Assembly (NCBI GenBank): GCA_026168455.1
Contig: CM047426.1
Location: forward strand, 29,509,058 to 29,573,057
Length of the DNA stretch: 64,000 bases
Direction: 5' to 3'
Source of the DNA: Theocolax elegans
Lineage: Eukaryota; Arthropoda; Insecta; Hymenoptera; Cerocephalidae
Under the pieces are notes generated by a model, which saw only the letters and a list, made by a program, of their open reading frames with translations, ran no database searches and was not told the DNA's origin. Position 1 is the first letter of the stretch, and the number at the start of each line of letters is the position of its first letter. Made by a program: the position numbers and the translations under genes. Of the stretch, positions 21,481 to 36,230 are shown in pieces.

Positions 21481-22714
21481 ATATCGACCGCAGAGTATCA
21501 AGAACTTCATTGATAATACAGTCCTTTGATTTTCATTCAATATTTCTTGAATACTTGTAGCATTATTCATTTGACTTAATCCCTACTATGGAGAGACGAT
21601 ATTTATTTAGCTAAACGAGATGGTTCAATAATACATTTGTTTTTTAATATAAAATCTCTTTATTTTCAGATTTTGTTGCATAACTCGATATTGAGGCAAC
21701 AAATTTTGTATAATACTGAATGAAAATAATTGGTTGATATCAAATAATTTAAAATCTTAAAATGTTTTCTATTACATTGGGGTAACTTAATTTTTAAATA
21801 ATTTTAGTATAACAAACTTAAAAAGTATCTACCGATTGAATTGTCGATAACTGATTTTTCTCGAATATAACCGGCATTTAATGAATTCGCGTGATTGACT
21901 CCGAGGAATCACAAATATCTAGTTATATACTAAACTACGTGGAATTTTCTTGAATCGGATTGAAAATATATATATACCTATTTTTAAATGTGTTTTTCCG
22001 TTTATAGCATGGTAGTTGACGCGAAAAATAAGGCGAAATTTAATTACAGCATCTGCTTTTGATATTACCGATTTCCGTTCGACAGGGACAGTTTTTGGAA
22101 TATTCAATTACAGATTTCTTATACTTCGCGGAGTATCGAAATTTAGTGAATACTAATACAATTGTTAACGGATCGTTCGATGTGGGTTTTTAAATATCAT
22201 ATTTATACATTTGGGTTCAATCGAATAAAGACAAGATTTACATTATTATCTTTGTAACACACATTTTTCCGGAATTAATACATTAAAACTCTGGATTACT
22301 CTTCACGTACTACATGTATAACTTGCGTACGTACAGGTATCGATAAATACATTTATAGATGAAAATATGAAACTCCCAGAAAACTGAAAGTAAAATAAAA
22401 TTGAATACTTACATGACCAACGAAAAAGAAATAAAAACAAAGATTTTTCTATACTTAAAACCTTTTACTCTTTACAAATTAAATTTATCGTTTTACATTG
22501 TTAAATTTAATTATATATGAAGATATGAAATATAAATCCTGCCACTAATTACTTGTACCAATGTAATGTGTAATGTTGTTCTGATAAAGACAAATGATCT
22601 TTATCAGAATGAATAAAAAGTATTAAATATATATATACCTATATTTAATTAAAGTAAAATTAAAACAATAGTAAAATATATAGGAGGAATAAAAGAGAAT
22701 CTCTTCCTGCTTAC

Positions 22715-22883
22715 AAGATAAATAGTAGTTGGTTTGGTGACAAGTGACTTTCCCATCAGACAAATCGCACCCACATAAGTGTCGCCCTCCTGGTTGCACT
22801 TGTTTTAATAGCGTAGTACCTGGCATTGAATCGTCCGTATCACGTAAGACCGGAAGTGAATCGCGATGCTGCGCTTTCTTGTC
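22715..22883 (-). other. Possible small cysteine-rich exon
   Basis: The minus strand is open from an AG (just above 22883) to a GTAAGC donor (22709-22714). The translation includes GGRHLCGCDLSDGKVTC, with CxC-x5-GKVTC spacing like part of a von Willebrand C-type repeat. The exon lies in a small GC islet. The polypyrimidine tract before the acceptor is poor, and no neighbouring exon was found. It may be chance. Confidence 0.2.
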
Positions 22884-25270
22884 CTGTCACTTCAAACGGT
22901 CTCCTTCTCCTATTTGCGCCCGTGTCAATGACTTTCTACTTCCGGGATCGTCGAATTCACCTTACCTCTTCGTGCGCTCGCGTCTTCATACGAATCTCTT
23001 TTCTCGTCATCGTATTACGGTGGATTTGCGCCTATAAAAATAGTTCACAGGTGTGGATACCGCTAATTTTCAATTACACAATAATTTTAGCTTCGTAGAA
23101 ACCTTTCAACCGCAGAATTAAACCAGAAAAACGTATGAATGTAATTGTTTGGCAATGATTACGATAGATTTGGAATATTTCACACCGGAAGACTAAATTA
23201 ACCATTATAATAGGGATAAGATCATTTCTTTTTCATCTTACCAAAGGCAATTTTGTTATCCTCTATTTATATAATTTTATACGAGATGTACAAATTTATT
23301 AAATAATTCACATTAAAATGGGAAAATTGTAATTTGGAGTAATACATCTTTAATTTGACTTTGTTTGTGTTGGGTATTAAAAATTATATACAATTTAATA
23401 TACTTATTTGACTACCGGCGCTCTTTGATTATCAAATTTAGGAGTTGAGACAATTAAATGTGCTCTAAGTTTTATAGCACTCGATATTACTTACTTATGT
23501 TTCATTTATGTAAAAACTTGATTGAAATGTGGAAAATAAATATATATTCTATTATCACAATAAATTTATAAACAACATAATTATTTTCATTGACTGTACC
23601 TATATAAAACGTATGACAACTACATTAATTACGTACAGTTCTAACAAAATTATATCGATATAATTCTTGAATGTCTTTGCTTCTAAAAAGTCTAACTAAT
23701 TAACAATTATTAAATATTAAATAATGAACAAATTAAATAAGATAAGAAAAAGGAAGATTCGAGATTACATATGTACATTGTAACGAATGAACGGGGTGGT
23801 GTGCCATCCGCTTTACTCATGAAGATACTCATACGATGTAAGCGAAGGAAAGCAAGACACCCAGAGAAGACAGGGCCATGAATGAGACTATTTCGGCATC
23901 CGCTGAATTAGTAAAGCGATCGCTGACTCTCCCTGACAGCACCGTCGCACACCTAGGTCATTCTTGATTCCAATCTTAGCCCGGGTGAATGAGTTGGCTC
24001 CGCGTCTTTATATTTCATGCTGCGGCGAGAGAACAATTTTAGTGAGGGCTGGCAAGAAAGGTAGAACAAGATCGAAACTACTAAGAAAAGAAAACTCAGG
24101 ATATTAGACATTTATTTAGGCTAATTTAATAGCTCATCGGTTAGCGTATTTTTAATGTTTTATGGCTGATTTCGAAGATTTCGAGTATTCCAAGTTATAA
24201 TTTTTTTTCACTCGTAAGATCTGATTACAGATAAACTATAGATTCTAGTTGTTCATTTGAATATAAAGTTGTTGGATTTTTTATCGACCGAATTATTCAG
24301 TCATGATTAAGAGTCTTAAATTTTATATTTCTATATTGCATTCTCTCTTGCTTATTTTATTCCGAATGTAATTTATAGGTAGGTTAATAAAATGTAAACT
24401 CTAGTCAATTTAGTCAAATTTAATATTTAATCGATTTTTTAAAATATTGTTCATAAGATTTTATTTAAAATTTTTAACAAATAAATTAATTATTGAACAT
24501 TTTATGAAATTATATATTAATATGTAGATTAGGTATTGTATCGATAATTGATGAACACATTGTATTGTTTACATTACATTGCAACTTTTCTATGGAAATT
24601 CTCCATCCTCTTCAGGCATTACCTTTATTACACATATTTTACATTAGATTAGAATAACAAGATTGAATATACATATATTATAATTATTACATTGGTAATG
24701 GTTTCAACTGCGTGGACGACATTAATATAACTAAAGAATACATATATTAATATGCTTAAAAATTTGGGTTACATATTAGTTTTATTTTTACGCTAAATGA
24801 GTACGTAGCATTTTATTAATTGTTTGCTTCTTATATAAATAATTCATGAATAGTCCGATAAATGAGAAAAATCAAAGATTATACATTTTTTTAGATTCTC
24901 CAAAGTTATCTTAATGTTATTGATAAAAAAACATTTACAAGAACATCTAATTTTTGAGGAACATAGGTGTGTGTGTGTGCGTGCGCGGTTGCGTCTATGT
25001 GCGTGTACATCAGTAAAATACGGCACTCACGTCCGTTTCTCGAAAAATGTCGTGGTTCGAGGGGAATCATGTAGCGACCTTCTTTTTTTCAGTTGTATCG
25101 CATCAGAGTATATATCGGTCCGTGTACGCGAGCACGCTTGGTGAGGGTCAGTGTGCGTTACGTATATACAGGAGAATCTCTAGCCCACTGGTTTTATGGT
25201 CCCGTAATGGGCCCCTTAGCTTTTACCGAGATGAACGAGAGAAGATCTCGCACGCGGCAATTCTCACATG

Positions 25271-25279
25271 TATATATAT

Positions 25280-25312
<33 letters not shown>
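25271..25312. repeat. (TA)5-(GA)n tract
   Basis: TA units 25271-25280 run into GA units to 25311, inside a 1-kb islet (25.0-25.95 kb). They produce Arg-Glu runs in plus-strand frames and Ser-Leu runs on the other strand. Confidence 0.95.
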
Positions 25313-28041
25313 AGCGCGAGCGTAAAGCTCAAGCGAAAGGAGTTTCGTTCCAGTTTCCTGGTAGTACGAGGAGGAACGGAGAAAATAAGAAATTGGCCGA
25401 AGGGACAGGGAGGAAAAAATGTTTCATTCGACTTTGCGATAATTGCAGACTCCGCGCGGATAGAGTAAAGGGACACAGAAAGGGGCCCTACTCGATGGCG
25501 CCTTGGCTTTCCTTCGGCAGGAAGAGAAAAAGAGAGAAAGAAAGAAGGAGAAGACTTGGTACTGGAAAGTCCAACAAGGAGAAAAGGGGACGAACGGGGG
25601 ATCCCTTTCTCAGAATGCAAGTATGACTTATATATTTGCGCACGAGAATGACTGACTGAACCCCTTTTTTATACTTCATCTCGGAGCGCGCGTACTCTTG
25701 GGTGACGCTAGAAACACACTCGGGGATTTCTCATTATTGCTTCGCGAAATGAGAGGAAGGTATACACCTCCAAGGAACGGACACTTTTTCCAATACCAGT
25801 ATCGATACTTCGAAATAAATCTGCGATACGCGCGGCAAACAAATAATTTACTCGACGTCCCGCTTGGAAACTAGTGTATATACGGGACTTTGATTATTTC
25901 GGATCTTAATTCATCTGGTTGATAGACAGGTATTGACCTTTTACGTTTCCGAGACTTTTAATCAATGTTTTTTAAATGTAAGACGGAATATAAGTGCATT
26001 TTTATAGTTATCATTTGGCGCAAGGTGCGGCAAAATATCACCAATTTGACGTGGTTGCAACGAAATTCAACAGAGTTCACCGTGGATACTTGTTCCAAGA
26101 AATCTAACGGATTATCTAATTAATGTGAATTGTACAAGTAAGTACCGCGAAATAGTATTTTTTTAACTTTCAAAATTTTATTCTAATTTTCCGCGACTGA
26201 AACGTCACGTTTAATTATTCAAAATAATTAGTAAAGGACAAAGAAACTGATTATATAAATAGTCGAGAGAATATAAAACGAACACAGAACTTGTGAAACT
26301 ATACTCAAATTTCTTTTTAACATTTATTCGCCCAAGTATATATATATATATACAAATGCATATGTGAATATAAATCGGCACCGAACAATTGGACGCATTA
26401 CATAATAAAAGATAATGCGTAAATTACAGAAAAACTTAAAACGTACTTTAATTAACCGTAGTTTTCTCTCCATCAGGCTCACTTTTCACCGGCAGCGTAA
26501 TGAGGCTCAGTATTTTTCGATAATCTCTTGCAAATGTACGTGTATGTATAATATATGTGTATATATATATACGTACACAAACAATCATATAGACACACAC
26601 ACACAGAGAGATATTGTGACTGCGCAATGGCCGGTGGTTTTCTTGAGCTTCAACACGAAAACGCACGGGCGTCGAATGCAAAGTGAATATACGTACGTGT
26701 ATGTGTGCATGCATTGCGCAAGCACCTGTTATGTGTGGTACATGTATATATATGTATGTATATACGGTTTCGAAGGACACAAGGAAAAAGTAAAAGACCG
26801 AGAGAGGAAGAGAGATAGAGTGATGTGGGGAGAAAAAAGAAGCGAAGAGAAACAGTGGAAAGGAGAAAAGATCCGGCAAATCGCTCGAAAATCATTTTCT
26901 CTCGCGTAGCTAACTGCTTAGCGCACGCTCCCTTTCTCGATTTCTTAGTGTTGGTTACTCGGTCTCGATATACACAAGACTGAAAGGTGTTACATACTTT
27001 ATCTGTGAGACTCAGCACATCTGCTTTCTCACGATGCAAGGCTTTTATACGCCAGTTCTGCATAGCGATCGTTATACTTATATATTATGCATTTTATACC
27101 TTTTTCTATCCACCTTGCATTGTACTTTTTTAATTTACATGTGTCGTTATCTACCATATTTTTAATTGTATATTATAACACTTATCACTTGACGTGTTAT
27201 TATCATCAACTATACCTAACTTTGTATTTTACCTACCAAATCATTTTATTTTTATTAACTGATACGACGACGTTTAGCAAATGTATACGACACATCGTAA
27301 TTATACATTGACGTAATTCATAGTTTTGTTTCCCTCTTAAAAAAATGTAGTTTCAAAATATTTCACTTTTTTCCGCGATAAATGTTGACTTGTTTTTATT
27401 CATTAGCCATGAATTTGTTAAGGGCAGAAGCAACGTTTAATATAAAGAATTACCAATCATTTACAGATAGAAAACTACCAAAACTATTATTCAAATAAAT
27501 GTCTACCATTTTGGATATTATGTTGAAAATGAACTATAGGTTTGTTGACAATACTTATTGTATGAGAATTGTTAACGTTATCATAGCATCTTGCCGTTAC
27601 TAAATTTTTGTATATGTCATGTATTAACTAATATGATTAGGATAAAAACTATTATACTTTCAATGATAATACTCAAAATATTTAACTCATTCGAACTAAA
27701 TTTTTGAATAATAATAATAGTTATGCACCTAATTTTTTAAAATGTCAATTATCAATATAGAAATATCTATATATACGTATACGTAAAGGAAACATAAAAA
27801 TATAAAACCATAATGTAATTGTAAAAAAGTGTTTAAGACAATACTTAATCAATAGTGCTACAGTAATTCGATTTTTCATTCATTATAATCATAAAAAATG
27901 ATTAAGCTTATGAAGATGCATTAGATTTCTTTACACGAAAATTGTGTAAGAAAATCAATTGGGACAAAATACGGAATTGGAGGAGCTGTTAGTCTGTTAG
28001 CAATTTCTAGTTTCAGGACTTAAGAGGTCAGTAACACAATA

Positions 28042-28083
28042 ATGTGCGCGCGCGTTCACACACACACACACACTCGCACACAT
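28042..28083. repeat. Alternating purine-pyrimidine run (GC/CA)
   Basis: GTGCGCGCGCGTT is followed by (CA)n. Such alternation favours left-handed DNA under torsion. It lies at the start of the 28.0-28.86 kb islet. Confidence 0.7.
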
Positions 28084-28540
28084 GTACATACTTTTTGTTA
28101 CCTAATATCTGAAAGGAACGGTTTCACGGAACGTTATCAGACAAAATATGTCGATTGAAGAATAATCGCAAGAGTAAAATGAATCCCTACTCCATTATTC
28201 ATGCGCAGGCATAAATAAAGTCATGCATTTCTTCAAAGAAAAGTAGAGAAAATCGAAGAGCAAAAAAATTTACGAGGAGACGTGCGGGCAGAATTTCGAG
28301 GAACGAACATATAGATTCAAGTGTACTTATATATATATATATATATATACAAAGTCGAAAGCGCTACGCTGCGCGGTTCGGTTTAATAGACATTGACATT
28401 TCTTGCGACAGGAAGAGGGGACCCCGTAGAGCAGTAAATAGGCCGAGCGTTAGTTCCCGCACAACCAAACTCTGCGCTTCTTACGTTTGGCATCGCGCGA
28501 AACGCTTCGGTTCCGGTTCACCGTTCACGTACTTGATTGT

Positions 28541-28580
28541 ATATAGGTATATATAGGTATATATAGGTATATATAGGTAT
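28541..28580. repeat. 10-bp minisatellite, 4 copies
   Basis: Four perfect copies of ATATAGGTAT, followed by a TA run to 28591. Confidence 0.95.
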
Positions 28581-29530
28581 ATATATATATAGAGGATAGA
28601 TCTTCTATATACGCATAGGACGCTAACGGGACACTTGAGTCGGTTCTTTTTCTTATATACACCTCCCCTTGCCGCCCCGGAAAATTTTACGGCCGAATCG
28701 TAAAGCCCGGCTCGTGGGTCTTCGATCATCGTAATTACGAGAGAGTAGAAACGGATAATGCAGGACAGCGTGCTCGAATACAATTTTCCTTGCGAACGCT
28801 AGCAGTGAACATATTAAACATTTGATCATTGTATGCATCCTCTCGCTGTTTTGTGACCATATATTTGAGCGTGTATGTGTGATGTATATTATACGTTAAA
28901 TTATTAACGTAGTTTTGTTGTTATCTGTTTACTAACGGATTAAGATCAGGGAAAGTATATATAATTTAATTAATGGTATTGCGATTGAAATATCACTGTA
29001 CTCTTCAAGTAATTTTCAGTATATGTATAACATTTTTTTTCTGTAGGATTTATATATTTTGAGCCATACGGTCATGAAAATTGGATATAATAATATAAAA
29101 TATGACAAAATTTGTGTTTTAGGTAATTCTCTTTGCGTATCTAAGTTACAGATCTAAACATTTATCTACATATATTCTAAATAAGAAAAGGTGTCTTATC
29201 CCAGTATATCAACGTTTTTGAAATGTTCATCTGTTGATTTGAGTTGAAATGTCGCATGTATACGTATATATCTGTTAATTGTATTGTATACGCGATCGAG
29301 GAATATAAAGTGTGACAAAACGGGGATAGCGAGGTACTCGGGGTTAACGTGTGTGTGAAGTAAGAACGCACTATCCCGAGAAGTGATCTAACCTGTAATT
29401 ACACAACCTTCCTCTTGCTAAAAATTTGCTTCTCTTTCTCTCTTGGGTTATTCGCTTATAACATCTCATTCTATGCTGTAACGTAATAGCCGCAAAGTAT
29501 GCTACAATTATTTATTTTAAAAGGGACCTC

Positions 29531-29618
29531 TCTCGCGAGAGTTCTCTATATTGTGCTGTATGAGCTCGGTTTAATTGTGGTGTGTAAAGCCACGTATAAT
29601 TGACGCTGCCACGCCGAG
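29531..29618 (+). promoter_or_regulatory. Candidate promoter with non-coding first exon
   Basis: TCTCGCGAGA (29531-29540) is the exact palindromic motif found in some animal CpG promoters. It is followed 78 bp later by a strong splice donor (GAG then GTAAGT, junction 29618/29619). The span has stops in frame, so it would be 5' untranslated. No downstream exon was identified. Confidence 0.25.
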
Positions 29619-32153
29619 GTAAGTAATCACGCGCTGACCAGATAAATATGTATCTAATTTAACCAATTCAAATTTTCTTCTTGGAAAATTATTAATTTTC
29701 TACGAGTATTCGCTCGTGTTGCACACTTGACTTTTTCCAGCCTTGTATATCTTTAAAAGTTTGTACGATGTGCTATTCCAAACTATTTTCACGGATTAAG
29801 CACTTTTTATATGTTCCTTGTGATATACAGCTATCTCCCCTGGAATACTTTATCGAAACGACCCAATATATATTCTAAAGCTATTTTAAATTATTTGGAT
29901 TTTATTATTAATATGCTTTTGGCAGTACATCAATGTACTTTTTTCTAAGAAGAATCAACTATTTGATTACTAATAATACATTCTATTAAAAAGAAACAAA
30001 AACCTCGTGAGTAATATATAAATAGTGCGAGAATATACGTTTACGACAAAGTGTTGGAACCCACATTATTTTACACTCGTTATTAAATCTGAATAATATA
30101 TATGTAACAACTGCTATCAGAACATTCGAAGTGAGCATAAAAAATTATTGAAAAATCATGTTTACTACCTTGGGCTGTATATCGTTTAATTCTAAATATA
30201 ACATGACATTCGATTTCTCACATGTGAAACGATACCCATTGTGTTCCCATAACGGCAAAGCAGTATTATTGCGTGAGATCGATTGCTTCGCTCCTCCATC
30301 CAACAGTTTTATAGTACACGTATATATATGTGTATATATATATATATAGACGGTTTGTGAAAAAGTTTGGTCCTCCCACCTTCGTATTGCAGTGGTAGCC
30401 TATACGAATGGCACATGCGATCGACTTTCATAGAACAATAGTTAGACGCGAGCCGCGGCTTTATAGGAAACGATAACCACTTCCTAAGTGATCTTTTACG
30501 AGCTCGCATGTCCCGGCTACATCGCTACGGCTAATTGGCCTGGCCAGAACAGGATAGAAAGAATGGTGATCCAGCAGCACTGTAATCGACGGAAAAAAGA
30601 CTTTTTCCCCTTGTCGGATTTGTACATCAGTACTGATCTTCTTTTCTCGCTCCAGGTCCGCTTCAGCTTGAAACACAAAATGATCGATTTACGCGAGTTA
30701 GCTGCAAAATCCCATTTTATCTATATATATATATATAGAAATAAGGAGTACAAGTTGTTACAATGATTTCGTAATGTGTATCGTTTCATCGAATTTCATC
30801 GTATTTCACCGAATTGCCAAATGACTTAATTTGAGCGAAACTATTATTATATTGCGCTCGATTGTCGATGAAAAGCCGGAAACAACGGGAATTCCGTTTC
30901 CTACTGTTATCAGTTCATTAAAATCGACATTAAATTTTTCTTCGATACGTCAAAGTAAATATACCTCGAAAATTTTTCAATTAAAGTTTCTTTGCAAATA
31001 TTCCTATATTCATAAAATATATTTTTCGATGTATAGTTTTACAATGCACCAATAGAGTCCCGTTAAATCTTATTACATTGATACGTATATGGCGAAATGG
31101 TCATTATTCAAGAATTCGTATATACGCGTAGAGGCGATGAACGTCTGTCGCATAGTTGTACGTTAAGTTTTGATTCATAACCTTGAAAATAATAATACAT
31201 AATTTACATGATGAAATGCAAACGATTATCGTAAAAATATAAAGGAGACGCTACATATCCGAAACTTGTGCATACTTAGTTTCTTGAACCACTGAATGGT
31301 ATGCACAGGAAAGAAGTGACCGTGACGGCACGGTAAGCATTACAGCACACTTCAATAATATTTGCACAATGTATTTGCACAAAGTATTTGCTACGAATTC
31401 GTATTTTAACCGTGTAATCGAAATACCTATAGTATTGCACACACACACGCACATATATATATATATACATACCACAATCTCAGGAATTAGGTAGACTCGT
31501 TGCAACATAAATAATGTATATTTTTATATCCTCTAATCAGTTAAAATTAGTGTAATTAGTTCCAAAGACAATAAATAATAATTCAACTTATATACTTGAT
31601 TTACGTATAGGTGTATATAAATGTAAAGAATAACAAGCGATACCACTATTTTTCATTAAAAAGCAATCACTTACGAGAGGCAAACTACGGAAAAGTAACT
31701 CTACCCACAAAGACAATGAGAAGGTAGAAGGTTAAAGCAAAGATACGGAAAAGCTCGATGAGGGTATAAAGTTAGATAAAGAAAGCGAGCCGGACCTCCT
31801 GGTTCGTATATACTCCTCTGCACGAATCCTTTTCTTGGATGTATGCACATGTGTGCGAAGCCTGAAGTGAATGCACACACAGCCACCCACACACACACAC
31901 AGGCACACAGGCACACAGGGTGAGAGAGGCGGAAGAGAGACATAGGTGTGCGCACACATGGACGCGGGAGAATCGAATCTCGCGCGCGTACAGAAGAGCT
32001 CCACACAGTCGATTGACCAGTATCAAGAGAAGAAGGCGGCGGGGGGCTTAGTCATGCAGTCGAGCGCGTTCCCAGGCGCGCAACTCGAACTCTTCGGACG
32101 AGACGAATAGCTCCGAGACAGAGTGGAATCAAGCGCGAGGAGTCTCGTGCCTT

Positions 32154-32179
32154 TTCTCTCTCTCTCTCTCTCTCTCTTA
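32154..32179. repeat. (CT)n tract
   Basis: Thirteen or so CT units in the 31.7-32.45 kb islet, which also carries a CA-rich run at 31880-31915. Confidence 0.95.
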
Positions 32180-33479
32180 CTCTCTCTCGTCTCCCCTCCT
32201 TTCCCCCCGGAGTCTGGCTGATAGCCCGACCGGTCGAGGATAAATAAAAGAGCCCGGGAGGAGACGGACAGCGGAGATAAGAGATAAGATACGGGAAAGC
32301 GTGCTACATGGAAAAAAGAAAACACGTTTCAACCAGGGGTACAGGGGGACCTGCAAAAATAAATACAACAGCTCTCGATACACGAGCCAAGACCCATGGT
32401 TTGCCCGTCAGGAGAAACGAGAGGAAATCCCTTTTGAAATGTCCATGTTGATTTCTTGACTGCTAATGGGTTTATTAAATTCCTCTTTTAGACGGATATC
32501 GATTCTGTTTACATCATGGATTATCTTGTTCATTTGTTATACTTATACCTTAGTGCGTTACTTAATAACCTCTTGAATATAAATGCCACAATATACTGAT
32601 AAATAAATATAGATAAATGATTCAGTTGAATGTAAAAACGACACAATGAAATGAGACCTCGTGAAAAAGTATCCTTTGGTATATATGTAATCTAGATCCA
32701 GTCGCAGCGCCAATCAAGTAAAACCTTTATACACAATATACTTTGTTATCCTTTATATACAGATATTTAAAAATTCAAAATAAACACGGAAAATACATTT
32801 CCCATTACTAAACATTGTTACGGATTAATAGGAAATACATACATTTTATTAAAATTTAATATACTTTTCGTGTTGGATTTTTTACCATTCTCGGTAATAT
32901 ATTGTTGTATCGGAATTTGTAATTATTTAAATAGGTTATTTATTAAGGTAATCTACTGCATTTAGTGTAGAACGTTAAATAAAGCAATTGTCTCGTATTG
33001 ATAAGAAATGACGTGTTGTAGTCTGCACAATGTTGTATTGTTAGTTGTGAATTTCGAAGAAGGGGCGAAATCTTATCGAGCCTGTATCGAAGTTAGTCGA
33101 AGCGTACAGGTAACTCGAGCACACGAAGGCCAATGTCAAAACGAGAAAGAAGATAAAAAGGTGCGAGGGAAACCCGAACGAGCATATAAATGCACGCGAG
33201 CTCGAGTTTTATCTCAAGGACGAGGGTGCGAAAGATACGTCCAAGATTGCGTTCGAGATTTGAGAGAAAAGAAACCGGTGCATCGAAAGACGGGGAAGAG
33301 TAACCGGGTGCCGGAAGCGAACAGGTGACTGGTAGTTCCACATCATCGAGTTCTGTTCCGGCCCATGAGCTCAGAAGATCGAGGCTACTTCGATATACTG
33401 TACGGTTTCGGAGCTGCGTGTGCGATCCACCATCCTCTACTTTCCTCACATTCTCATACACGGGTTGTTATCCTCCTCC

Positions 33480-33489
33480 ACGAATGTAT

Positions 33490-33520
<31 letters not shown>

Positions 33521-33521
33521 A
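33480..33521. repeat. TA-rich microsatellite
   Basis: Imperfect then perfect TA units between a CpG-rich segment (33.0-33.48 kb) and a second complex islet part (33.6-33.9 kb). Confidence 0.8.
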
Positions 33522-35860
33522 GTCTCAGCTTGCTTCTCGCTACTTTGCTTCTCGGTCCAAGAGATGCACGTGCCTTATTATTATGCTTTTCTTTTTTCTC
33601 GGTGGGTAAACCTTAGCTTTAGCCTTAACTCGCCGCGGTCTTTAAATTTACATAAATTCTGATTTATTCCGGCAACCATAATGATGACTCGGTCTCGCGC
33701 GCGCTTCGAGCCTCTCGCGGAAATCAATAGCTATACGCGTATTGCTCTCGCCCGAAATGTTTTTAGCTGTTAGTTTAACTGAAAATTACGGGGCCTCGTT
33801 ACGATGCACGTGGCAACCGGTATCTTAATTCGAGCTAAGTTATTATCGCGGAATCTCGAGGGCTCTCTATCTCTACCGGTCTGACCGATCGGTGCGCGCG
33901 CGCCACACCGCTTTTAAATTGCTGATTTTCAGCTTGTCAAACACTAATTGTTGACTCCTCTTATGTTACAACGAAAAATCAATTACTCGTAGAAAGATAA
34001 ACTGCTGCTTTCTTGTTATTCAAGTCAATCATTCTTATGCCATCAACGCATATATGTTAATCATTCGATTAAATCGATTTTCGAAAAATTATAAATTATT
34101 TGCACTGAAAATTAAATGTACGTATAAAATTACTTTAATAATGAAAATTACAAACATTTTTGTTGCGCTTATTCTTGTTTGAACTCTATAAAAACATAAA
34201 TTTATTTACTGTTACGTATAATGAAACTATGTTAATCCGTTGTACTTAATTATTATTCTACGTATACGAAAAGTTATGGCAAGATATTGATATTTTTACA
34301 ATGTATAATCTTTTTGTAATTTATATTATTCATATTTACTAAATGTCAATATCGTTGTATTTATAATATTTTAAAGCATCGAAAAACACTTGTATATCGA
34401 AACGTGGGACTGATGTACATATATAATAAAAATACTCGTGATATCAATTAAATATTAAATTAATATGGATTTATTAAAGTCGTTTTATAATAAAAAATGA
34501 TAAAATGAACGAGCTAGTTGTCTCGCAGATAAGGGTAGAACGATCGAAACGTATAAAATAATAGTTGCAAACGAAATTCATTGCGACGATCAATCTATGA
34601 AAAATGTTAAATGCGTAAGCTACTATGACAAAGTAGTAATATGACTAACAGAAAAACTAGTAAACAAGATGACCGAGATAAGGTTGATAATCATGTTGTC
34701 GGATTCTTTTGTACGTGAAGGCGCTTTCGTTTATAAAGATCACTTGAAGTGACTAGTGCCATTACTGCAGGGGATAATGAAGAAACTTTGCGCGTGGCGC
34801 GCACTGAGTTCTATTCCCCCGTTTCTATCGTCCCTTTATAACCGCGTGCACCTGTATCCATCGGCCAAGCCAATCCTGCGTATAATAGTGTTACTAAGTA
34901 ATAGATGTCAGATAACTACGCCCCATAACGCGCGATGATGCGGCACTTCCATCCTCTTGATACATTGTATTTGTATACACACGTGAATACGTACACACAT
35001 ACATACATACATACACATATTCTTTGAGCGCTTATTAACCAATCGATTACGGCCTTTTCATATTACAATTTCATTTTTTATTTCTCCGATATGCCATCGT
35101 ATTTCTTCAGATTTCTGCCGATTCATATACACATAATACGTATACACACGATTTACACGAGATAATACTATTCGAATTACGTTACTCCGTAAAATATATG
35201 TGACGCGTTAAATATAGAGTAGTACATTTAATTGTAATAAAAAGTTATACGTGCAGTTGCTATACGCGTGTGATTGTATGAGTATATATACACACACACA
35301 CACACATTTATTTATCGCATTGAAATGATTGCGAGAAAGGATATCTATACGAATTAGAAACCAGCGTAATAAGCAGCTATGACATGCAAGTATTTACCGC
35401 TCAAAATAATATGTATTTGTTAAACAATGTACAATAGCATGTGTATTCAAAACATTACATACTGCATTTTTGCGTTTTCGCGTTTTATTACGTCTTGTAT
35501 AGCCATTTCTCGATTATGAAATATGTTTACGTTGCACGCGCCAACTATCAAAAGAAATGTGGTATAAAAAGCATTATCGAAATGTACGTGAAATCGAATG
35601 GTGATCGTAAATATCCAGTTGAAGCTTTACCAAAAAAATATTAATTTTTAAAAAAGTTAATATTTTTCATCTTTTTAGGATTAAAGTTAGCGCACAGAAT
35701 GTTGGCGCATAATGTACATAAAGACACTGGGATCGAATAATAAAGAAAAGTGTATTACCCATCAGGCGATTTTATTGCAGTCAGTTATATATAACTGGAA
35801 TCTATTACCGATGCATCACATAAATAACGGGGTTTTATTACCCTTTACGTTTTATTCTCT

Positions 35861-36230
35861 CCCACACCTTGGCCCGAGTTAGTTTACCTGTTCGATACCA
35901 GGCCACCATTTCCATGATTCCCTCGAAAATTGTCGAAATCCTAACGGGGTCTCCCTCTGGTTACGAAATGTCGAAATGTCATCGAGTGATGCAAGTTACA
36001 TCGAACGTTATTACGTCGAACCAATAACTTCGTGCAACGCATATCATCGAATGTTTGACTCGCGTGATTTCCCACGGCTCTGGCCACACGAGCTTTCGAT
36101 ATAATTCCACCGAAAGACGGAGGATCAAGAAGCCGGGAGGGCCCCACTCGTTAATTCCCGAATTATGCGGCCCGTGACGTGGCATTATACATCTCATTGA
36201 TTTGCATCAAATTGACGACGGGCTAAAGTC
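35861..36230. promoter_or_regulatory. Complex islet with POU octamer
   Basis: About 370 bp of balanced composition without microsatellites, unlike most islets. It contains ATTTGCAT (36200-36207), the POU-domain octamer. Minus-strand frames of about 70 codons here do not resemble a known family. This is a candidate conserved non-coding element, by inference only. Confidence 0.3.

Noticed and set aside
34990..35020. Short CATA repeats that might suggest an array
   Set aside because: Simple microsatellite without spacers. No CRISPR structure anywhere in the window.
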